Positions 35,362-45,790 are shown, counted from the stretch's first letter. The stretch is DNA of 64,000 nt from Cellulosimicrobium cellulans (GCF_016921195.1 NZ_JAFGYF010000009.1:62001-126000); one strand, 5' to 3'. Program-made: numbers and translations. The notes: a model not told the origin generated them from the sequence alone.

Positions 35362-36938
35362 CCCTCGTCCCGAACCCGATCCTGCCCGGCTGCTTCCCCG
35401 ACCCCTCGGTCTGCCGCGTCGGCGACGACTTCTACCTCGTCACCTCGACGTTCGAGTACCTGCCCGGCCTGCCCGTGCTGCGCAGCCGCGACCTCGCGAC
35501 GTGGGAGCACGTCGGCGACGTCGTCGACCGGTCGGGGCAGCTCGACTACGACGGCATCCGCTCGTCGGGCGGCCTGTACGCGCCGACGCTGCGCCACCAC
35601 GACGGCACGTTCTGGCTCGTGTGCACGCTCGTGGACCCGGCCGACGACTCCCGCGGCGGCAACTTCGTCATGACGGCGACCGACCCGGCCGGGCCGTGGT
35701 CCGACCCGGTCTGGCTGCGCGACGAGGACGGCGAGCGGGTCGCCGGGATCGACCCGTCGATCTTCTTCGACGACGACGGTCGCGCGTGGCTGCACGGGAC
35801 CCGGCTCGCGGCCGACCCGGAGTGGTTCCACCAGACCGAGGTGTGGGTGCGCGAGCTCGACCTCGCGACGCTCGCACTGGTCGGCCCGGAGCACGTCGTG
35901 TGGACGGGGGCCGTGCGCGGTGCCGTGTGGGCCGAGGGCCCGCACCTGTACAAGGTCGACGGCACGTACTACCTGCTCGCGGCCGAGGGCGGCACCGACT
36001 TCCACCACGCGGTGTCCGTCGCGCGCGCGTCGTCCGTGACCGGCCCGTACGAGGGCAACAAGGCCAACCCCGTGCTCACGCACCGGCACCTCGGGCGCGG
36101 CGCGGACGTCGTCGGCGTGGGCCACGCCGACCTCGTCGAGGCACCCGACGGCTCGTGGTGGGCCGTGCTGCTCGCCATGCGCGTCTACGGCGGCTATCAC
36201 TACCCGCTCGGGCGCGAGACGTTCCTCGTCCCGGTCGTGTGGGAGGACGGCTGGCCCGTCCTCGCTCCCGGCGAGGGGCGCGTGCCCGACGTCGTGGAGG
36301 TCCCGTTCGCGAGCACGGCGCCCCGGCCGGCGGTCCAGGGCGGGGCGAGCGGCGTCGTCGGCCCGGACGACCCGCGCTGGTGCGCGGTGCGAGCCCTGCC
36401 CCGGGACGTCGCGACCCCGGCGGGCGAGGGCTGGGACCTCCCCGTGCGGCCCGCCACGCTCGCGGAGCAGACCGTGCCCGCGTTCCTCGGGGTCCGCCAG
36501 CAGCACCGGGACGTCGACGTGACCGTCACGCTGCGCGTGCCGGAGGTCGCGGGGGAGCGGGCGGGCGTCGTCGTACGCCAGTCCGAGCGGGACTACGTGC
36601 GGCTCCTTGTCGACGGCGGCCCGGGGGACGAGCGGCGCGTCGTCGCCGTGCACCGGCGCGGCGGCACGGACGCGGTGGTCGGGGAGACGACGGCGACCGC
36701 CGCGCAGGGGGAGGCGGTCGCCGTCGGGCTGCGCGTGCGGGGGCAGGACTACGGCCTCGTCGCGGGCCCGGTGGACGGGCCGCTCACCGAGGTCGCGACC
36801 GTCGACGGCCGCACGCTCGACAGCGCCGCGGCGGGCGGGTTCCTCGGGCTCTGGCTCGGGGTGCACGCGACGAGCGAGGGCCGGCCGACGACGTCCGTCG
36901 TGCGTGTGGAGCGGTTCGCCTACGAGCCCGTGGGCTGA
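35358..36938 (+). CDS. GH43 family beta-xylosidase/alpha-arabinofuranosidase
   Basis: A 526-residue cytoplasmic enzyme. The five-bladed propeller carries the expected catalytic trio: D15 in GCFPDPSV (base), D132 in GIDPSIF (pKa modulator) and E193 in VWAEGPHL (acid). Residues about 330-526 are a beta-sandwich of the type appended to GH43 subfamily 11/12 xylosidases. There is no signal peptide, so it acts on imported xylo-oligosaccharides together with the upstream GH3 enzyme. The GTG start overlaps the GH3 stop (GTGA). Last gene of the operon. Confidence 0.93.
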   Translation: MTLVPNPILPGCFPDPSVCRVGDDFYLVTSTFEYLPGLPVLRSRDLATWEHVGDVVDRSGQLDYDGIRSSGGLYAPTLRHHDGTFWLVCTLVDPADDSRGGNFVMTATDPAGPWSDPVWLRDEDGERVAGIDPSIFFDDDGRAWLHGTRLAADPEWFHQTEVWVRELDLATLALVGPEHVVWTGAVRGAVWAEGPHLYKVDGTYYLLAAEGGTDFHHAVSVARASSVTGPYEGNKANPVLTHRHLGRGADVVGVGHADLVEAPDGSWWAVLLAMRVYGGYHYPLGRETFLVPVVWEDGWPVLAPGEGRVPDVVEVPFASTAPRPAVQGGASGVVGPDDPRWCAVRALPRDVATPAGEGWDLPVRPATLAEQTVPAFLGVRQQHRDVDVTVTLRVPEVAGERAGVVVRQSERDYVRLLVDGGPGDERRVVAVHRRGGTDAVVGETTATAAQGEAVAVGLRVRGQDYGLVAGPVDGPLTEVATVDGRTLDSAAAGGFLGLWLGVHATSEGRPTTSVVRVERFAYEPVG

Positions 36939-36985
36939 CGCGACGCCTGGCGTGCGGGACGGTCCGGCCGGGCTACGGTCGGGGC

Positions 36986-38515
36986 ATGTCGAGCGAACGG
37001 ACGCGCACCGAGGTGGACCTGCTGGGACCGAAGGAGGTGCCGGCCGACGCCTACTACGGCGTCCACACGGTGCGCGCCATGGAGAACTTCCGCATCTCCG
37101 GGACGACGGTCAGCGACGTCCCCGAGATGGTCCGGGGCATGGTCCTGGTCAAGAAGGCGTCCGCGCTCGCGAACCGCGAGCTGCGGACGATCCAGCGCGA
37201 CATCGCCGACGCGATCGTCGCCGCGTGCGACCAGATCCTCGACCACGGCCGGTGCCTCGACCAGTTCCCCGTGGACGTGTTCCAGGGCGGCGCGGGGACG
37301 AGCGTCAACATGAACACCAACGAGGTGGTGGCCAACCTCGCGCTCGAGATCGCCGGGTTCGAGAAGGGCCGCTACGACGTCATCAACCCCAACGACCACG
37401 TCAACCGCTCGCAGTCGACCAACGACGCGTACCCCACGGGGTTCCGGCTCGCGGTGCACGAGCTCGTCGGTGCGCTCCAGGGCGAGGTCCGGCGGCTCGA
37501 GCGCGCGCTCGACGAGAAGGCGTCGGAGTTCGCCGACGTCCTGAAGATGGGCCGCACGCAGCTCCAGGACGCGGTCCCCATGAGCCTCGGCCAGGAGTTC
37601 GCGGGGTTCGCGGTGAACGTCGGCGAGGAGATCCGTCGGCTCGAGGTCGCGGGTGAGCTGCTGCTCGAGGTCAACCTCGGCGCGACGGCGATCGGCACCG
37701 GGCTCAACACGCCGCCCGGGTACCCGAAGGTCGCGACGCGACGCCTCGCCGAGGTCAGCGGTCTCCCGACCGTCCCGGCCGAGAACCTCGTCGAGGCGAC
37801 GTACGACAACGGCGCCTACCTCGCGGTGCACTCCGCCCTCAAGCGGCTCGCGGCGAAGCTCTCGAAGATCTGCAACGACCTGCGCCTGCTCTCCTCCGGA
37901 CCGCGCGCGGGGCTCGGCGAGATCAACCTGCCCGAGCTCCAGGCCGGGTCGTCGATCATGCCCGCCAAGGTGAACCCGGTGATCCCCGAGGTCGTCAACC
38001 AGGTGTGCTTCAAGGTCATGGGCAACGACGTGACCATCACGCACGCGGCCGAGGCGGGCCAGCTCCAGCTCAACGTCATGGAGCCGGGGCTCGCGCAGGC
38101 CATGTTCGAGTCGCTGCGCCTGCTGACCAACGCGTGCGTCGCGCTGCGCACCAAGTGCGTCACCGGAATCACCGCGAACGTCGAGGTGTGCCGCCGCCAC
38201 GTGCTCGACTCGATCGGCATCGTCACGTACCTCAACGAGATCATCGGCCACCGCAACGGCGACCTCGTGGGCGCCGAGGCCGCCCGCACCGGTGCCTCGG
38301 TGCGCGACGTCGTCGTGGCGCGCGGGCTGCTCACGGCCGAGGAGGTCGACGCCGTGCTGACGACCGAGAACTTCCTGCGCCCGCGCTACACCGGCCGCTA
38401 CTACGAGCCCGACGAGCGCGGCCTCCCCGAGCGCGGCGACGAGGGTGAGTCGTCGCGCGTCGTGGAGTCCGACGACGCCGTCGGCGCGCCGTCCGACCCG
38501 GAGCCCGAGGCCTGA
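36986..38515 (+). CDS. aspA: Aspartate ammonia-lyase
   Basis: A 509-residue cytosolic enzyme that deaminates L-aspartate to fumarate. Diagnostic segments: [43 protein letters not shown] and the fumarase/aspartase signature [11 protein letters not shown] near residue 321. Aspartase is preferred over fumarase because of the [13 protein letters not shown] region and the length above 470. The C-terminal roughly 40 residues are an acidic extension ([15 protein letters not shown] ... EPEA). It starts 47 bp after the GH43 stop at ATG 36986 with its own leader, and is probably not functionally part of that operon. Confidence 0.95.
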   Translation: MSSERTRTEVDLLGPKEVPADAYYGVHTVRAMENFRISGTTVSDVPEMVRGMVLVKKASALANRELRTIQRDIADAIVAACDQILDHGRCLDQFPVDVFQGGAGTSVNMNTNEVVANLALEIAGFEKGRYDVINPNDHVNRSQSTNDAYPTGFRLAVHELVGALQGEVRRLERALDEKASEFADVLKMGRTQLQDAVPMSLGQEFAGFAVNVGEEIRRLEVAGELLLEVNLGATAIGTGLNTPPGYPKVATRRLAEVSGLPTVPAENLVEATYDNGAYLAVHSALKRLAAKLSKICNDLRLLSSGPRAGLGEINLPELQAGSSIMPAKVNPVIPEVVNQVCFKVMGNDVTITHAAEAGQLQLNVMEPGLAQAMFESLRLLTNACVALRTKCVTGITANVEVCRRHVLDSIGIVTYLNEIIGHRNGDLVGAEAARTGASVRDVVVARGLLTAEEVDAVLTTENFLRPRYTGRYYEPDERGLPERGDEGESSRVVESDDAVGAPSDPEPEA

Positions 38516-38537
38516 CGCCGAGGTCGACCCGCCGGTC

Positions 38538-39407
38538 TCATCCTCGGACGAGGCGGACGATCTCCGTGCCGTCGGCGTCGAGGAGCACGAGCCGGCCCCC
38601 GTCCGACGCGGCGCGGGCCGCACCGCTGACGGCCCCGGGCACTCCCGCCCCGTCGCACGCCATCAGGGTCTGCGGGCCGGCGGTGGCGAGCAGGCGACCG
38701 CCGTCGTCCAGGGCCCACGCGCCCCCGGCGCCGTTGCACCCGTCGGAGCCGGACCACGTCCCGTCCTCGTGGAAGACCACGTGGGGGTCGGTGGCGAAGG
38801 ACCCCGACGGCTCCCAGCGCCCGACGACGTCCCGCACGGCGGCGGGCGCGAGGCCGTCCGGCAGCGGCGCGGGGTCGTCGAACGCCGCGCGCACGTCGTC
38901 GGTCACCTCGGGTGCTCGTGCGTCGTGCTCCGCGGCGTCGGGGATGGGGGCCGGGGCGCCGTCGACCCGCAGACCGGCGACGACGTCGCCGTCCGCGTCG
39001 AGCAGACGCCAGCCCTCGCCGGCGGGCTCGTAGGCGACGACCGCACGCAGCCACGGGACCTCGCGGATCCCGTCCGCGCCGCACGCCGCCACGGCGCCGT
39101 ACGGGTCCGAGGCGACGAAGGCCCGGCCGGCCGCCTCCCAGCCGCCCTCCACGTACCCGTCGCAGCCGCCCCACAGCATGTACCGCCCGGCGTCGAGCCG
39201 CAGCCACGTGTCCGGGCCCTCCCCCTCCGCGCCCGAGACCCGCCACATCCCGACGAGGCCGACCGGGTCCGACCCGGCCCCGCCGTCACGCGGGCTGCCG
39301 ACCGTCCCGCCGTCGGGAGCCGTGCAGGCCGCGGCAAGACCGGTGACGAGGAGGGCCGCGGCGGCGACCAGCGCTGCCGGCGCGCGCGTGGGCTCGTGTC
39401 CGGTCAT
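38538..39407 (-). CDS. META-like lipoprotein with duplicated domain
   Basis: A 289-residue lipoprotein. The signal peptide ends TGLAAAC (lipobox). The mature part holds two similar beta-barrel-like repeats: LVGMWRVSG ... YMLWGGCDGYVEGGWEAAGRAFVASDPYGAVAAC and VVGRWEPSG ... WSGSDGCNGAGGAWALDDGGRLLATAGPQTLMAC. Each has the W-x-G-x-x-G-C-N/D-G pattern of META/HslJ domains with paired cysteines. The function is unknown. It is convergent with aspA, with only 22 bp between the stops, and about 70 bp downstream of a TetR gene that reads the same way. Confidence 0.8.
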   Translation of the reverse strand: MTGHEPTRAPAALVAAAALLVTGLAAACTAPDGGTVGSPRDGGAGSDPVGLVGMWRVSGAEGEGPDTWLRLDAGRYMLWGGCDGYVEGGWEAAGRAFVASDPYGAVAACGADGIREVPWLRAVVAYEPAGEGWRLLDADGDVVAGLRVDGAPAPIPDAAEHDARAPEVTDDVRAAFDDPAPLPDGLAPAAVRDVVGRWEPSGSFATDPHVVFHEDGTWSGSDGCNGAGGAWALDDGGRLLATAGPQTLMACDGAGVPGAVSGAARAASDGGRLVLLDADGTEIVRLVRG

Positions 39408-39475
39408 GCCCCGATCATGTCCCCGGCCCTGCTCGTCTTGCAGCGGGTCCGCGGGGGAGCCCTTGTCGGGCGGGG

Positions 39476-40030
39476 TCACGACGCCGCGAGCGCGCGCACG
39501 GCACGTTCGACGGCGGGCCGCAGGTCGAGGCCGGGGTCGACGGTGAGGCGGTGCAGGAGCAGCCCGTCGCAGAGCCCCATGAGCGCCCGGGTCGCGGGCA
39601 CCGGATCCGGGATGCCGACGGACACGACGATCCGCTCGGTCCATCGCTCGAACGCGTGGCGCTGCTGCCGCAGGGGCTCGCCGAGCTCGGCGTCGCCCGC
39701 GAGCTCGAGGAAGAGCGCGTAGCGCGCGCGGGTGCGCGTGGCGAACGGCCCCGCCTGCACCTCGGTCATGGCGCACAGGCCGTCGACGAGCCCGTCGACG
39801 CCGGCGATCTCCGGCATCGACCCCGGGTCGAAGTCGGCGCGCTCGCGCTCGGCGATCCAGTCGACGACGCCGGCGAGCAGGGCACGGCGGGTGCGGAACC
39901 AGTTCGACGTCGACCCCGGGGGGAGGCCGGCCCGCCGGTCCACCCGCGCGTGGCTCAGCGCGCGCACGCCGTCCGTGCCGAGCACCTCCACGGCCGCGTC
40001 GAGCGCCCGTTCCCGGGTGGCTGCGGCCAT
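39476..40030 (-). CDS. TetR-family transcriptional regulator
   Basis: A 184-residue regulator. The N-terminal helix-turn-helix TRERALDAAVEVLGTDGVRALSHARVDRRAGLPPGSTSNWFRTRRALLAGVV, in sequence, is TetR-like with the SNWFRTRRALL variant of the usual YYHF-x-sK-x-L ending. It is divergent from an alpha/beta hydrolase gene, with a perfect operator-like palindrome at 40052-40069 in the 62-bp gap. The likely role is autorepression and control of the hydrolase. Start at ATG 40030. Confidence 0.9.
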   Translation of the reverse strand: MAAATRERALDAAVEVLGTDGVRALSHARVDRRAGLPPGSTSNWFRTRRALLAGVVDWIAERERADFDPGSMPEIAGVDGLVDGLCAMTEVQAGPFATRTRARYALFLELAGDAELGEPLRQQRHAFERWTERIVVSVGIPDPVPATRALMGLCDGLLLHRLTVDPGLDLRPAVERAVRALAAS

Positions 40031-40051
40031 GGACTCCCTCCTTCGGCGGGT

Positions 40052-40069
40052 CTACTATGGACATAGTAG
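40052..40069. promoter_or_regulatory. TetR operator (8-bp perfect dyad)
   Basis: CTACTATG and CATAGTAG are exact reverse complements separated by GA. The site lies between the divergent starts at 40030 and 40093. TACTAT also reads as a -10 element, so repressor binding would cover the promoter. Confidence 0.88.
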
Positions 40070-40092
40070 TCCGGCCGCACGAAGGAGTCGCC

Positions 40093-41001
40093 ATGACGAC
40101 GCCGCAGCCCCGCACCGCCCGTCCCGGCGACGTCGAGGGCTGGTCGCCGCCGCTCCCCGAGGCACCGGGCTTCCAGCATCTCGTCGTCGAGACCCCGGGC
40201 CTGCGCACGCACGTCGCGGCCCTCGGCACGGGGGACCCGGTCGTGCTGCTGCACGGCTTCCCCGAGCACTGGTGGCAGTGGCGCGCCGTCGCCCCGCTGA
40301 TCGCCGCCGCGGGCCACCGCGTCCTGTGCCCCGACCTGCGCGGCGCGGGCTGGACCGTCGCCGACGACCCCCGGATCGACCGTGAGACCCGCCTGCACGA
40401 CCTGCTGGCGCTCCTCGACGTCCTCGATGTCGAGCGCGCCGACGTCGTCTCCCACGACATGGGCGTCCTCACCGCGATGCAGCTCACCTACGACCACCCC
40501 GAGCGGGTGCGCACCGCGGTGCAGCTCTCGGTGCCGCCGGGCTTCTTCGCGTTCAGCCCGAGGCTGCTCCCCGCCTTCGAGCACCTGCCGCCGTTCGTCT
40601 GGCACCGCCCGGGCGCCTCGTTGCGCGGCACGTTCTCGGCCCGGTACGTGGCGCGCCCGATGTCCGAGGCGACGGTCGACGCGCACCTCGCCCCGTTCCG
40701 GCGCCCCGAGATCGACGCCGCGGTGCGGCCGCTCACCCGGCGCGTGGTCCTGGCCGAGGCGTGGCGCATGATGCGCGGGGTCTACCGCAGGCGGCGGCTC
40801 ACCGTCCCGACGCTCGTCGTCTACGGGCGTCGCGACCACCCCACGACCGAGGAGCTCATGGGCCGCATCTGCCGCCACCCGGAGCGCTACGCCGACCGCG
40901 TCGAGTTCGCGTGGGTCGACGACGCGGCGCACTTCATCACGGACGACGCCCCGGAGGCCGTGGCCGAGCTCGCGCTCGACTGGTTCGAGCGCGCGGCCTG
41001 A
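40093..41001 (+). CDS. Alpha/beta hydrolase, epoxide hydrolase-like
   Basis: A 302-residue hydrolase. VVLLHGFPEHWWQWRAVAPLI is the classic HGxP-containing oxyanion segment of epoxide hydrolases. SHDMGVLTAMQL holds an aspartate nucleophile (H-D-M-G), also typical of epoxide hydrolases and dehalogenases. WVDDAAHFITDDAPEAV carries the catalytic histidine. The ATG at 40093 is preceded by GAAGGAG. It is controlled by the divergent TetR regulator. Epoxide hydrolase is favoured over haloalkane dehalogenase by HGFPEHWWQW; the physiological substrate is unknown. Confidence 0.88.
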   Translation: MTTPQPRTARPGDVEGWSPPLPEAPGFQHLVVETPGLRTHVAALGTGDPVVLLHGFPEHWWQWRAVAPLIAAAGHRVLCPDLRGAGWTVADDPRIDRETRLHDLLALLDVLDVERADVVSHDMGVLTAMQLTYDHPERVRTAVQLSVPPGFFAFSPRLLPAFEHLPPFVWHRPGASLRGTFSARYVARPMSEATVDAHLAPFRRPEIDAAVRPLTRRVVLAEAWRMMRGVYRRRRLTVPTLVVYGRRDHPTTEELMGRICRHPERYADRVEFAWVDDAAHFITDDAPEAVAELALDWFERAA

Positions 41002-41012
41002 CGGGCACCCGG

Positions 41013-42269
41013 TCAGGGTCGGACGCGCACCGCCCGGAGCGCGACGCCGACGGCCAGCACCGCCGCCCCCGCCGCGACGCTGGCGAGCGGGAGCGTGACG
41101 ACGAGCGCGACGCACCCGAGCGCGCCCAGCGCCTGCAGCGCGCGCGGGTACAGCCGGTGCGGTGCGGTCTGGCGCAGCGCGGACAGGTTCGCCACGAGGT
41201 AGTACACGAGCACCCCGAACGACGAGAACCCGATCGCTCCCCGCAGGTCCGTGGTGAGGACGAGCACCACGACGACTGCCCCGACAGCGAGCTCGGCCCG
41301 GTGCGGCACACCGTGCACGGGGTGGACGGCCGCGAACCACCCGGGCAGGTCGCCCGTGCGCGCCATCGCGAGCCCCGTCCGGCTCACGCCCGCGAGCAGG
41401 GCGAGCAGGGCACCGGCGCTCGCGGCGACGGCACCGACGCCCACGACCGGGCCGGCCCACGCCCACGACCCGCCCGCGACCGCGTCGGCCAACGGCGCCG
41501 CGGACGCCGCGAGCCCGCGCGGCCCCAGCACCGCGAGCAGGGCCACCGCCACGACGGCGTAGAGCACGACGACGGCCCCCAGCGACACCAGGACGGCGCG
41601 CGGGATCGTGCGGCGTGGGTCGCGTACCTCCTCGCCGAGCGTCGCGACGCGCGCGTACCCGGCGAAGGCGAAGAACAGCAGCCCCGCGGACTGCAGGACG
41701 CCGTACCAGCTGCCGTGCGCGCCGGCAGGGTCGAGCACCGCCGACCAGCGCGGCGCCGTACCCGCGAGGCTCGCGACGACGGCCGTCGCGATCGCGAGGA
41801 GGGCCACCGCGACGATCGCCCGGGCGACGCGTGCCGTCCGCGTCACGCCGCGGTAGCCCACGGCCGTGAGCACCACGACCGTGGCGGCGGCGACGGGGCG
41901 CTCCCACCCGGGCGGTGCGGCGTAGGCCGCCAGCACGAGCGCCATGGCCGCGCAGCTCGCCGTCTTGCCCACGACGAACCCCCACCCGGCGAGGTACCCC
42001 CACCAGGGGCCGAGGTGCTCGCGCCCGTACACGTACGTGCCGCCCGACGTGGGGTGCTGCGCCGCGAGCTGTGCGGACGACGTCGCGTTCGCGTACGCGA
42101 CGACCGCCGCCAGGCCGAGCCCGACGAGCAGCCCCGTCCCCGCGGCGGCGGCGGCCGGGGCGAACGCGGAGAACACGCCCGCGCCGATCATGGACGCGAG
42201 CCCGACGACGACGGCGTCCGACGTGCCGAGGCGGCGCACGAGCGCGGGCTGGCCCGGTGGGGTGCTCAT
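41013..42269 (-). CDS. APC-superfamily amino acid permease
   Basis: A 418-residue membrane transporter with about 12 helices. LGTSDAVVVGLASMIGAGVFSAFAPAA is the APC signature helix with the unwound GAGVF. GLAAVVAYANATSSAQLAAQHPTSGGTYVYGREHLGPWWGYLAGW continues the family pattern. Substrates are usually amino acids or polyamines; no specificity can be read. ATG 42269 and GTG 42275 are both possible. It is convergent with the hydrolase gene, with only 11 bp between the stops. Confidence 0.9.
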   Translation of the reverse strand: MSTPPGQPALVRRLGTSDAVVVGLASMIGAGVFSAFAPAAAAAGTGLLVGLGLAAVVAYANATSSAQLAAQHPTSGGTYVYGREHLGPWWGYLAGWGFVVGKTASCAAMALVLAAYAAPPGWERPVAAATVVVLTAVGYRGVTRTARVARAIVAVALLAIATAVVASLAGTAPRWSAVLDPAGAHGSWYGVLQSAGLLFFAFAGYARVATLGEEVRDPRRTIPRAVLVSLGAVVVLYAVVAVALLAVLGPRGLAASAAPLADAVAGGSWAWAGPVVGVGAVAASAGALLALLAGVSRTGLAMARTGDLPGWFAAVHPVHGVPHRAELAVGAVVVVLVLTTDLRGAIGFSSFGVLVYYLVANLSALRQTAPHRLYPRALQALGALGCVALVVTLPLASVAAGAAVLAVGVALRAVRVRP

Positions 42270-42445
42270 CCGCACAGCGTGCCAGGGCGAGGTGTCCGGA
42301 GGGTGTCCGACGGCCCGGTTCCTCCCGCCGGTCGTGCCCGGGGACGGGCGTCGCGACCCCGGTTGTGTGTCACGGTGGCCGACCTACCGTCGAGAAGGTA
42401 CGCCGGCCGTCGACGAGGCCGGGTGAGACCTGAGGAGGACGGACC

Positions 42446-42700
42446 ATGAGCGAGTCGCAGCCGGAGGGCGGCCGGGGCACCGGCGAGGAGCAGGACTGGC
42501 GGGGCGAGGACGAGGCCGTGCAGGGTGCCCCGGACATCGGGACGGCCGGTGCGTTCCCCGCGCTCGCCAACGACTCCCTGCCGAAGGACCCCGACGTCCC
42601 GACGGACGTCGACCCGGGCGACGAGCGGAGCTGGAGCGGCGACGACGTCGACGATCCGGGTGCGGATCCCCGCGCCGGCGCGTCCGGCACCGGCGGTTGA
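42446..42700 (+). CDS. Small acidic, disordered protein of unknown function
   Basis: An 84-residue protein rich in Asp, Glu, Gly and Pro, with no hydrophobic core (for example DVPTDVDPGDERSWSGDDVDDPGADP). Strong ribosome site GAGGAGG upstream of ATG 42446. I do not recognise it; it resembles the short hypothetical proteins conserved in actinobacteria upstream of other genes. Coding status is supported by the good ribosome site and by biased codon use, not by homology. Confidence 0.6.
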   Translation: MSESQPEGGRGTGEEQDWRGEDEAVQGAPDIGTAGAFPALANDSLPKDPDVPTDVDPGDERSWSGDDVDDPGADPRAGASGTGG

Positions 42701-42787
42701 GGCCGGCCGAGCGGTCCTCCGGCGCTGGGCCGCGGCGCCGTCGGGGACACTAGGAGCAGCACTGTCTGTCGATGCAAGGAGTCCTAG

Positions 42788-43735
42788 GTGCCCCAGGGAA
42801 CTGTCCGATGGTTCGACGCCGACCGAGGGTTCGGCTTCATCGACCTCGGGAACGAGGCCGAGGACCTGTTCGTCCACGCGTCCGAGATCGTCGGCGACGA
42901 CGGGCCGAAGCAGCTGCGCGAGGGCCAGGTCGTCGAGTTCGAGGTGGGCGAGGGCGACCGTGGCCCGCAGGCGCGCCGCGTCCGCGTCACGGGCGACCGC
43001 GCCGCCGACGCGCCCCTGGGCGTGCTCGGCACCGTCGCCTGGTACGAGCCGACCAAGGGCTACGGGTTCGTCACCCCTGACGGCGGTAGCGCCGAGATCT
43101 TCCTGCACAGCTCGGCCATCGTCGGGGGCGGCGTCGTCACGGAGGGGCAGCGCGTGGCGTTCCTCGTCGTCGAGGGCGAGAAGGGGCCGCAGGCGGACCA
43201 CCTCCTCCCGCTCGGGGCGGAGGCCGGACGGGCGGCGTCCGACGGCGCGGACGGCACGGTGTCCTGGTACGACGACGTCAAGGGCTTCGGGTTCATCGTT
43301 CCCGACGGCGGCGGCGACGACGTCTTCGTCCACGTCAGCGCGCTCGGCCACGGGCTGACCGAGCTCGCGGAGGGCGCTCGCGTGACGTACGACGTCGTGG
43401 AGGGCGACAAGGGACCGAACGCCCGCAACGTGCAGCTCGTCCGCGGCGCGGGAGGCGGGCGGCCGTCGGCTACCCGTGGGCGCCCCGACCGCCAGGGCCG
43501 CCCGGACCGCCCGGGCGGGTCCGGCCGGCCGGTGCGCGGAGGGGAGGGCACCGTCGCGCGCTACGACGCGGACCGGGGCTTCGGCTTCATCACGCCCGAC
43601 GCCGGGGGCGAGGACCTGTTCGTGCACGTCTCGGTCGTGCGGGGCGACGAGGTGCTCGAGGAGGGCGACCGGGTCCGCTACGCGGTGCGCCAGAGCGACC
43701 GCGGGCCGCAGGCCGACCGCGTGGAGCTGCTCTGA
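42788..43735 (+). CDS. Protein with four tandem cold-shock domains
   Basis: A 315-residue protein with four cold-shock domains, at about 3-67, 80-140, 155-218 and 252-315. Each has the RNP1-like GFGF or GYGF and an RNP2-like F-x-H segment: [41 protein letters not shown] and [14 protein letters not shown]. An Arg/Gly-rich stretch (221-251) links domains 3 and 4. Bacterial cold-shock proteins normally have one domain of about 70 residues, so this is unusual. The likely role is single-stranded nucleic acid binding or chaperoning. GTG 42788 follows AAGGAG. Confidence 0.9.
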   Translation: MPQGTVRWFDADRGFGFIDLGNEAEDLFVHASEIVGDDGPKQLREGQVVEFEVGEGDRGPQARRVRVTGDRAADAPLGVLGTVAWYEPTKGYGFVTPDGGSAEIFLHSSAIVGGGVVTEGQRVAFLVVEGEKGPQADHLLPLGAEAGRAASDGADGTVSWYDDVKGFGFIVPDGGGDDVFVHVSALGHGLTELAEGARVTYDVVEGDKGPNARNVQLVRGAGGGRPSATRGRPDRQGRPDRPGGSGRPVRGGEGTVARYDADRGFGFITPDAGGEDLFVHVSVVRGDEVLEEGDRVRYAVRQSDRGPQADRVELL

Positions 43736-43762
43736 GCGGGGAATAGTCCGCCCTCCGTGAAG

Positions 43763-43783
43763 GTTGAGCCAGGTGGACTCAAG
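43763..43783. promoter_or_regulatory. HAIR element 1 (HspR-binding site)
   Basis: GTTGAGC-N7-ACTCAAG matches the HAIR inverted repeat (CTTGAGT-N7-ACTCAAG), with two substitutions in the left half. It lies about 120 bp upstream of dnaK. Confidence 0.85.
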
Positions 43784-43825
43784 TTCGGTCGGGCGAGGTT
43801 GCGCGAGCACCGTCCCCGTGCCTAC

Positions 43826-43846
43826 CTTGAGTGAAGCAGACTCAAC
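43826..43846. promoter_or_regulatory. HAIR element 2 (HspR-binding site)
   Basis: CTTGAGT-N7-ACTCAAC matches the HAIR consensus in 13 of 14 positions. With element 1, centred 63 bp upstream (six helical turns), it should let the HspR-DnaK complex silence this operon until heat shock. Confidence 0.95.
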
Positions 43847-43906
43847 CCGGTGTGCCCGGGCGCGCGTGCGCCGTCGGGCACCCCATCCGCAACGGAGGCA
43901 GCACAC

Positions 43907-45790
43907 ATGGCACGAGCAGTCGGGATCGACCTGGGCACCACCAACTCGGTGGTCGCCGTCCTCGAGGGCGGAGAGCCCACCGTCATCGCGAACGCCGAGG
44001 GGTCGCGCACGACGCCGTCGGTGGTCGCCTTCTCCAAGACCGGCGAGGTCCTCGTCGGCGAGGTCGCCAAGCGCCAGGCGGTCACGAACGTCGACCGCAC
44101 CATCAGCTCGGTGAAGCGCCACATGGGCACCGACTGGTCGGTGGAGATCGACGACAAGAAGTACACCGCGCAGGAGATCTCCGCGCGCATCCTCGGCAAG
44201 CTCAAGCGCGACGCCGAGGAGTACCTGGGCGAGCCCGTCACCGACGCGGTCGTCACCGTGCCGGCGTACTTCAACGACGCCGAGCGCCAGGCGACCAAGG
44301 ACGCCGGGCAGATCGCGGGCCTCAACGTGACCCGCATCGTCAACGAGCCCACCGCGGCCGCGCTCGCGTACGGCCTGGAGAAGGGCAAGGAGGACGAGCT
44401 CATCCTCGTCTTCGACCTGGGCGGCGGCACGTTCGACGTCTCGCTCCTCGAGGTGGGCAAGGACGAGGACGACTTCTCCACGATCCAGGTCCGCGCGACC
44501 TCGGGCGACAACCGCCTGGGTGGTGACGACTGGGACAACCGCATCGTCGAGCACCTCATCAAGCAGGTGAAGAACAGCTCGGGCGTCGACCTGTCCAAGG
44601 ACAAGATCGCGCTCCAGCGTCTGCGCGAGGCCGCCGAGCAGGCGAAGAAGGAGCTCTCGTCCGCGACGAGCACCAACGTCTCGATGCAGTACCTCTCGAT
44701 GAGCGAGAACGGCCCGATCCACCTCGACGAGAAGCTCACGCGCGCGCAGTTCCAGCAGATGACGCAGGACCTGCTCGACCGGACGAAGGCCCCGTTCCAC
44801 AAGGTCATCTCCGACGCGGGCGTCTCCGTCTCCGACATCGACCACGTCGTGCTCGTGGGTGGTTCCACCCGCATGCCGGCCGTGACCGACGTCGTCAAGG
44901 AGCTCACGGGCGGCAAGGAGCCCAACAAGGGCGTCAACCCGGACGAGGTCGTCGCCGTCGGCGCGGCGCTGCAGGCCGGCGTCATCTCCGGTGACCGCAA
45001 GGACGTCCTGCTCATCGACGTCACCCCGCTGTCCCTCGGCATCGAGACCAAGGGCGGCGTGATGACCAAGCTCATCGAGCGCAACACGGCCATCCCGACC
45101 AAGCGCAGCGAGATCTTCTCGACGGCCGAGGACAACCAGCCCTCGGTGCTCATCCAGGTGTTCCAGGGCGAGCGCGAGTTCGCGCGCGACAACAAGCCGC
45201 TCGGCACGTTCGAGCTCACCGGCATCGCGCCGGCCCCGCGCGGCGTGCCGCAGATCGAGGTCACCTTCGACATCGACGCGAACGGCATCGTCCACGTCGG
45301 CGCCAAGGACCGCGGCACCGGCAAGGAGCAGAAGATGACCATCACGGGCGGCTCGGCGCTGCCCAAGGAGGACATCGACCGCATGGTCAAGGAGGCCGAG
45401 GAGCACGCGGCCGAGGACAAGAAGCGTCGCGAGGAGGCGGAGACCCGCAACCAGGCCGAGGCGTTCGTGTACTCGACCGAGAAGCTCGTCTCCGAGAACA
45501 AGGAGAAGCTCCCCGCCGACGTCGTCACCGAGGTCGAGGCCGACATCGCGTCGGTCAAGTCCGCGCTCGAGGGCGAGGACGCCGACGCCGTGAAGACCGC
45601 GCACGAGAAGCTCGTCGCGTCCTCGCAGAAGATCGGCCAGGCGCTCTACGCCTCGGCCGAGCAGGAGCAGGCCGCCGGCAACCCCGGCGCCGCGCAGGAC
45701 GACGCCACCGCTGCCGCGGGCGCGACGTCCGCTCCGGACGAGGACGTCGTCGACGCCGAGATCGTGGACGACGAGGACGACAAGAAGTGA
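43907..45790 (+). CDS. dnaK: Molecular chaperone DnaK (Hsp70)
   Basis: A 627-residue Hsp70. The nucleotide-binding domain starts [17 protein letters not shown], with [16 protein letters not shown] and [13 protein letters not shown]. The substrate-binding domain ([32 protein letters not shown] in sequence) is followed by the helical lid and an acidic C-terminus ending DDEDDKK. It folds proteins with GrpE and DnaJ encoded downstream, and is also the co-repressor of HspR. ATG 43907 follows ACGGAGG. Two HAIR sites lie upstream. GrpE's GTG start overlaps its stop. Confidence 0.99.
   Translation: MARAVGIDLGTTNSVVAVLEGGEPTVIANAEGSRTTPSVVAFSKTGEVLVGEVAKRQAVTNVDRTISSVKRHMGTDWSVEIDDKKYTAQEISARILGKLKRDAEEYLGEPVTDAVVTVPAYFNDAERQATKDAGQIAGLNVTRIVNEPTAAALAYGLEKGKEDELILVFDLGGGTFDVSLLEVGKDEDDFSTIQVRATSGDNRLGGDDWDNRIVEHLIKQVKNSSGVDLSKDKIALQRLREAAEQAKKELSSATSTNVSMQYLSMSENGPIHLDEKLTRAQFQQMTQDLLDRTKAPFHKVISDAGVSVSDIDHVVLVGGSTRMPAVTDVVKELTGGKEPNKGVNPDEVVAVGAALQAGVISGDRKDVLLIDVTPLSLGIETKGGVMTKLIERNTAIPTKRSEIFSTAEDNQPSVLIQVFQGEREFARDNKPLGTFELTGIAPAPRGVPQIEVTFDIDANGIVHVGAKDRGTGKEQKMTITGGSALPKEDIDRMVKEAEEHAAEDKKRREEAETRNQAEAFVYSTEKLVSENKEKLPADVVTEVEADIASVKSALEGEDADAVKTAHEKLVASSQKIGQALYASAEQEQAAGNPGAAQDDATAAAGATSAPDEDVVDAEIVDDEDDKK

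Noticed and set aside
36986-38515. Fumarate hydratase class II as an alternative to AspA
   Set aside because: The shared signature [11 protein letters not shown] fits both, but the [13 protein letters not shown] block and overall length favour aspartase.
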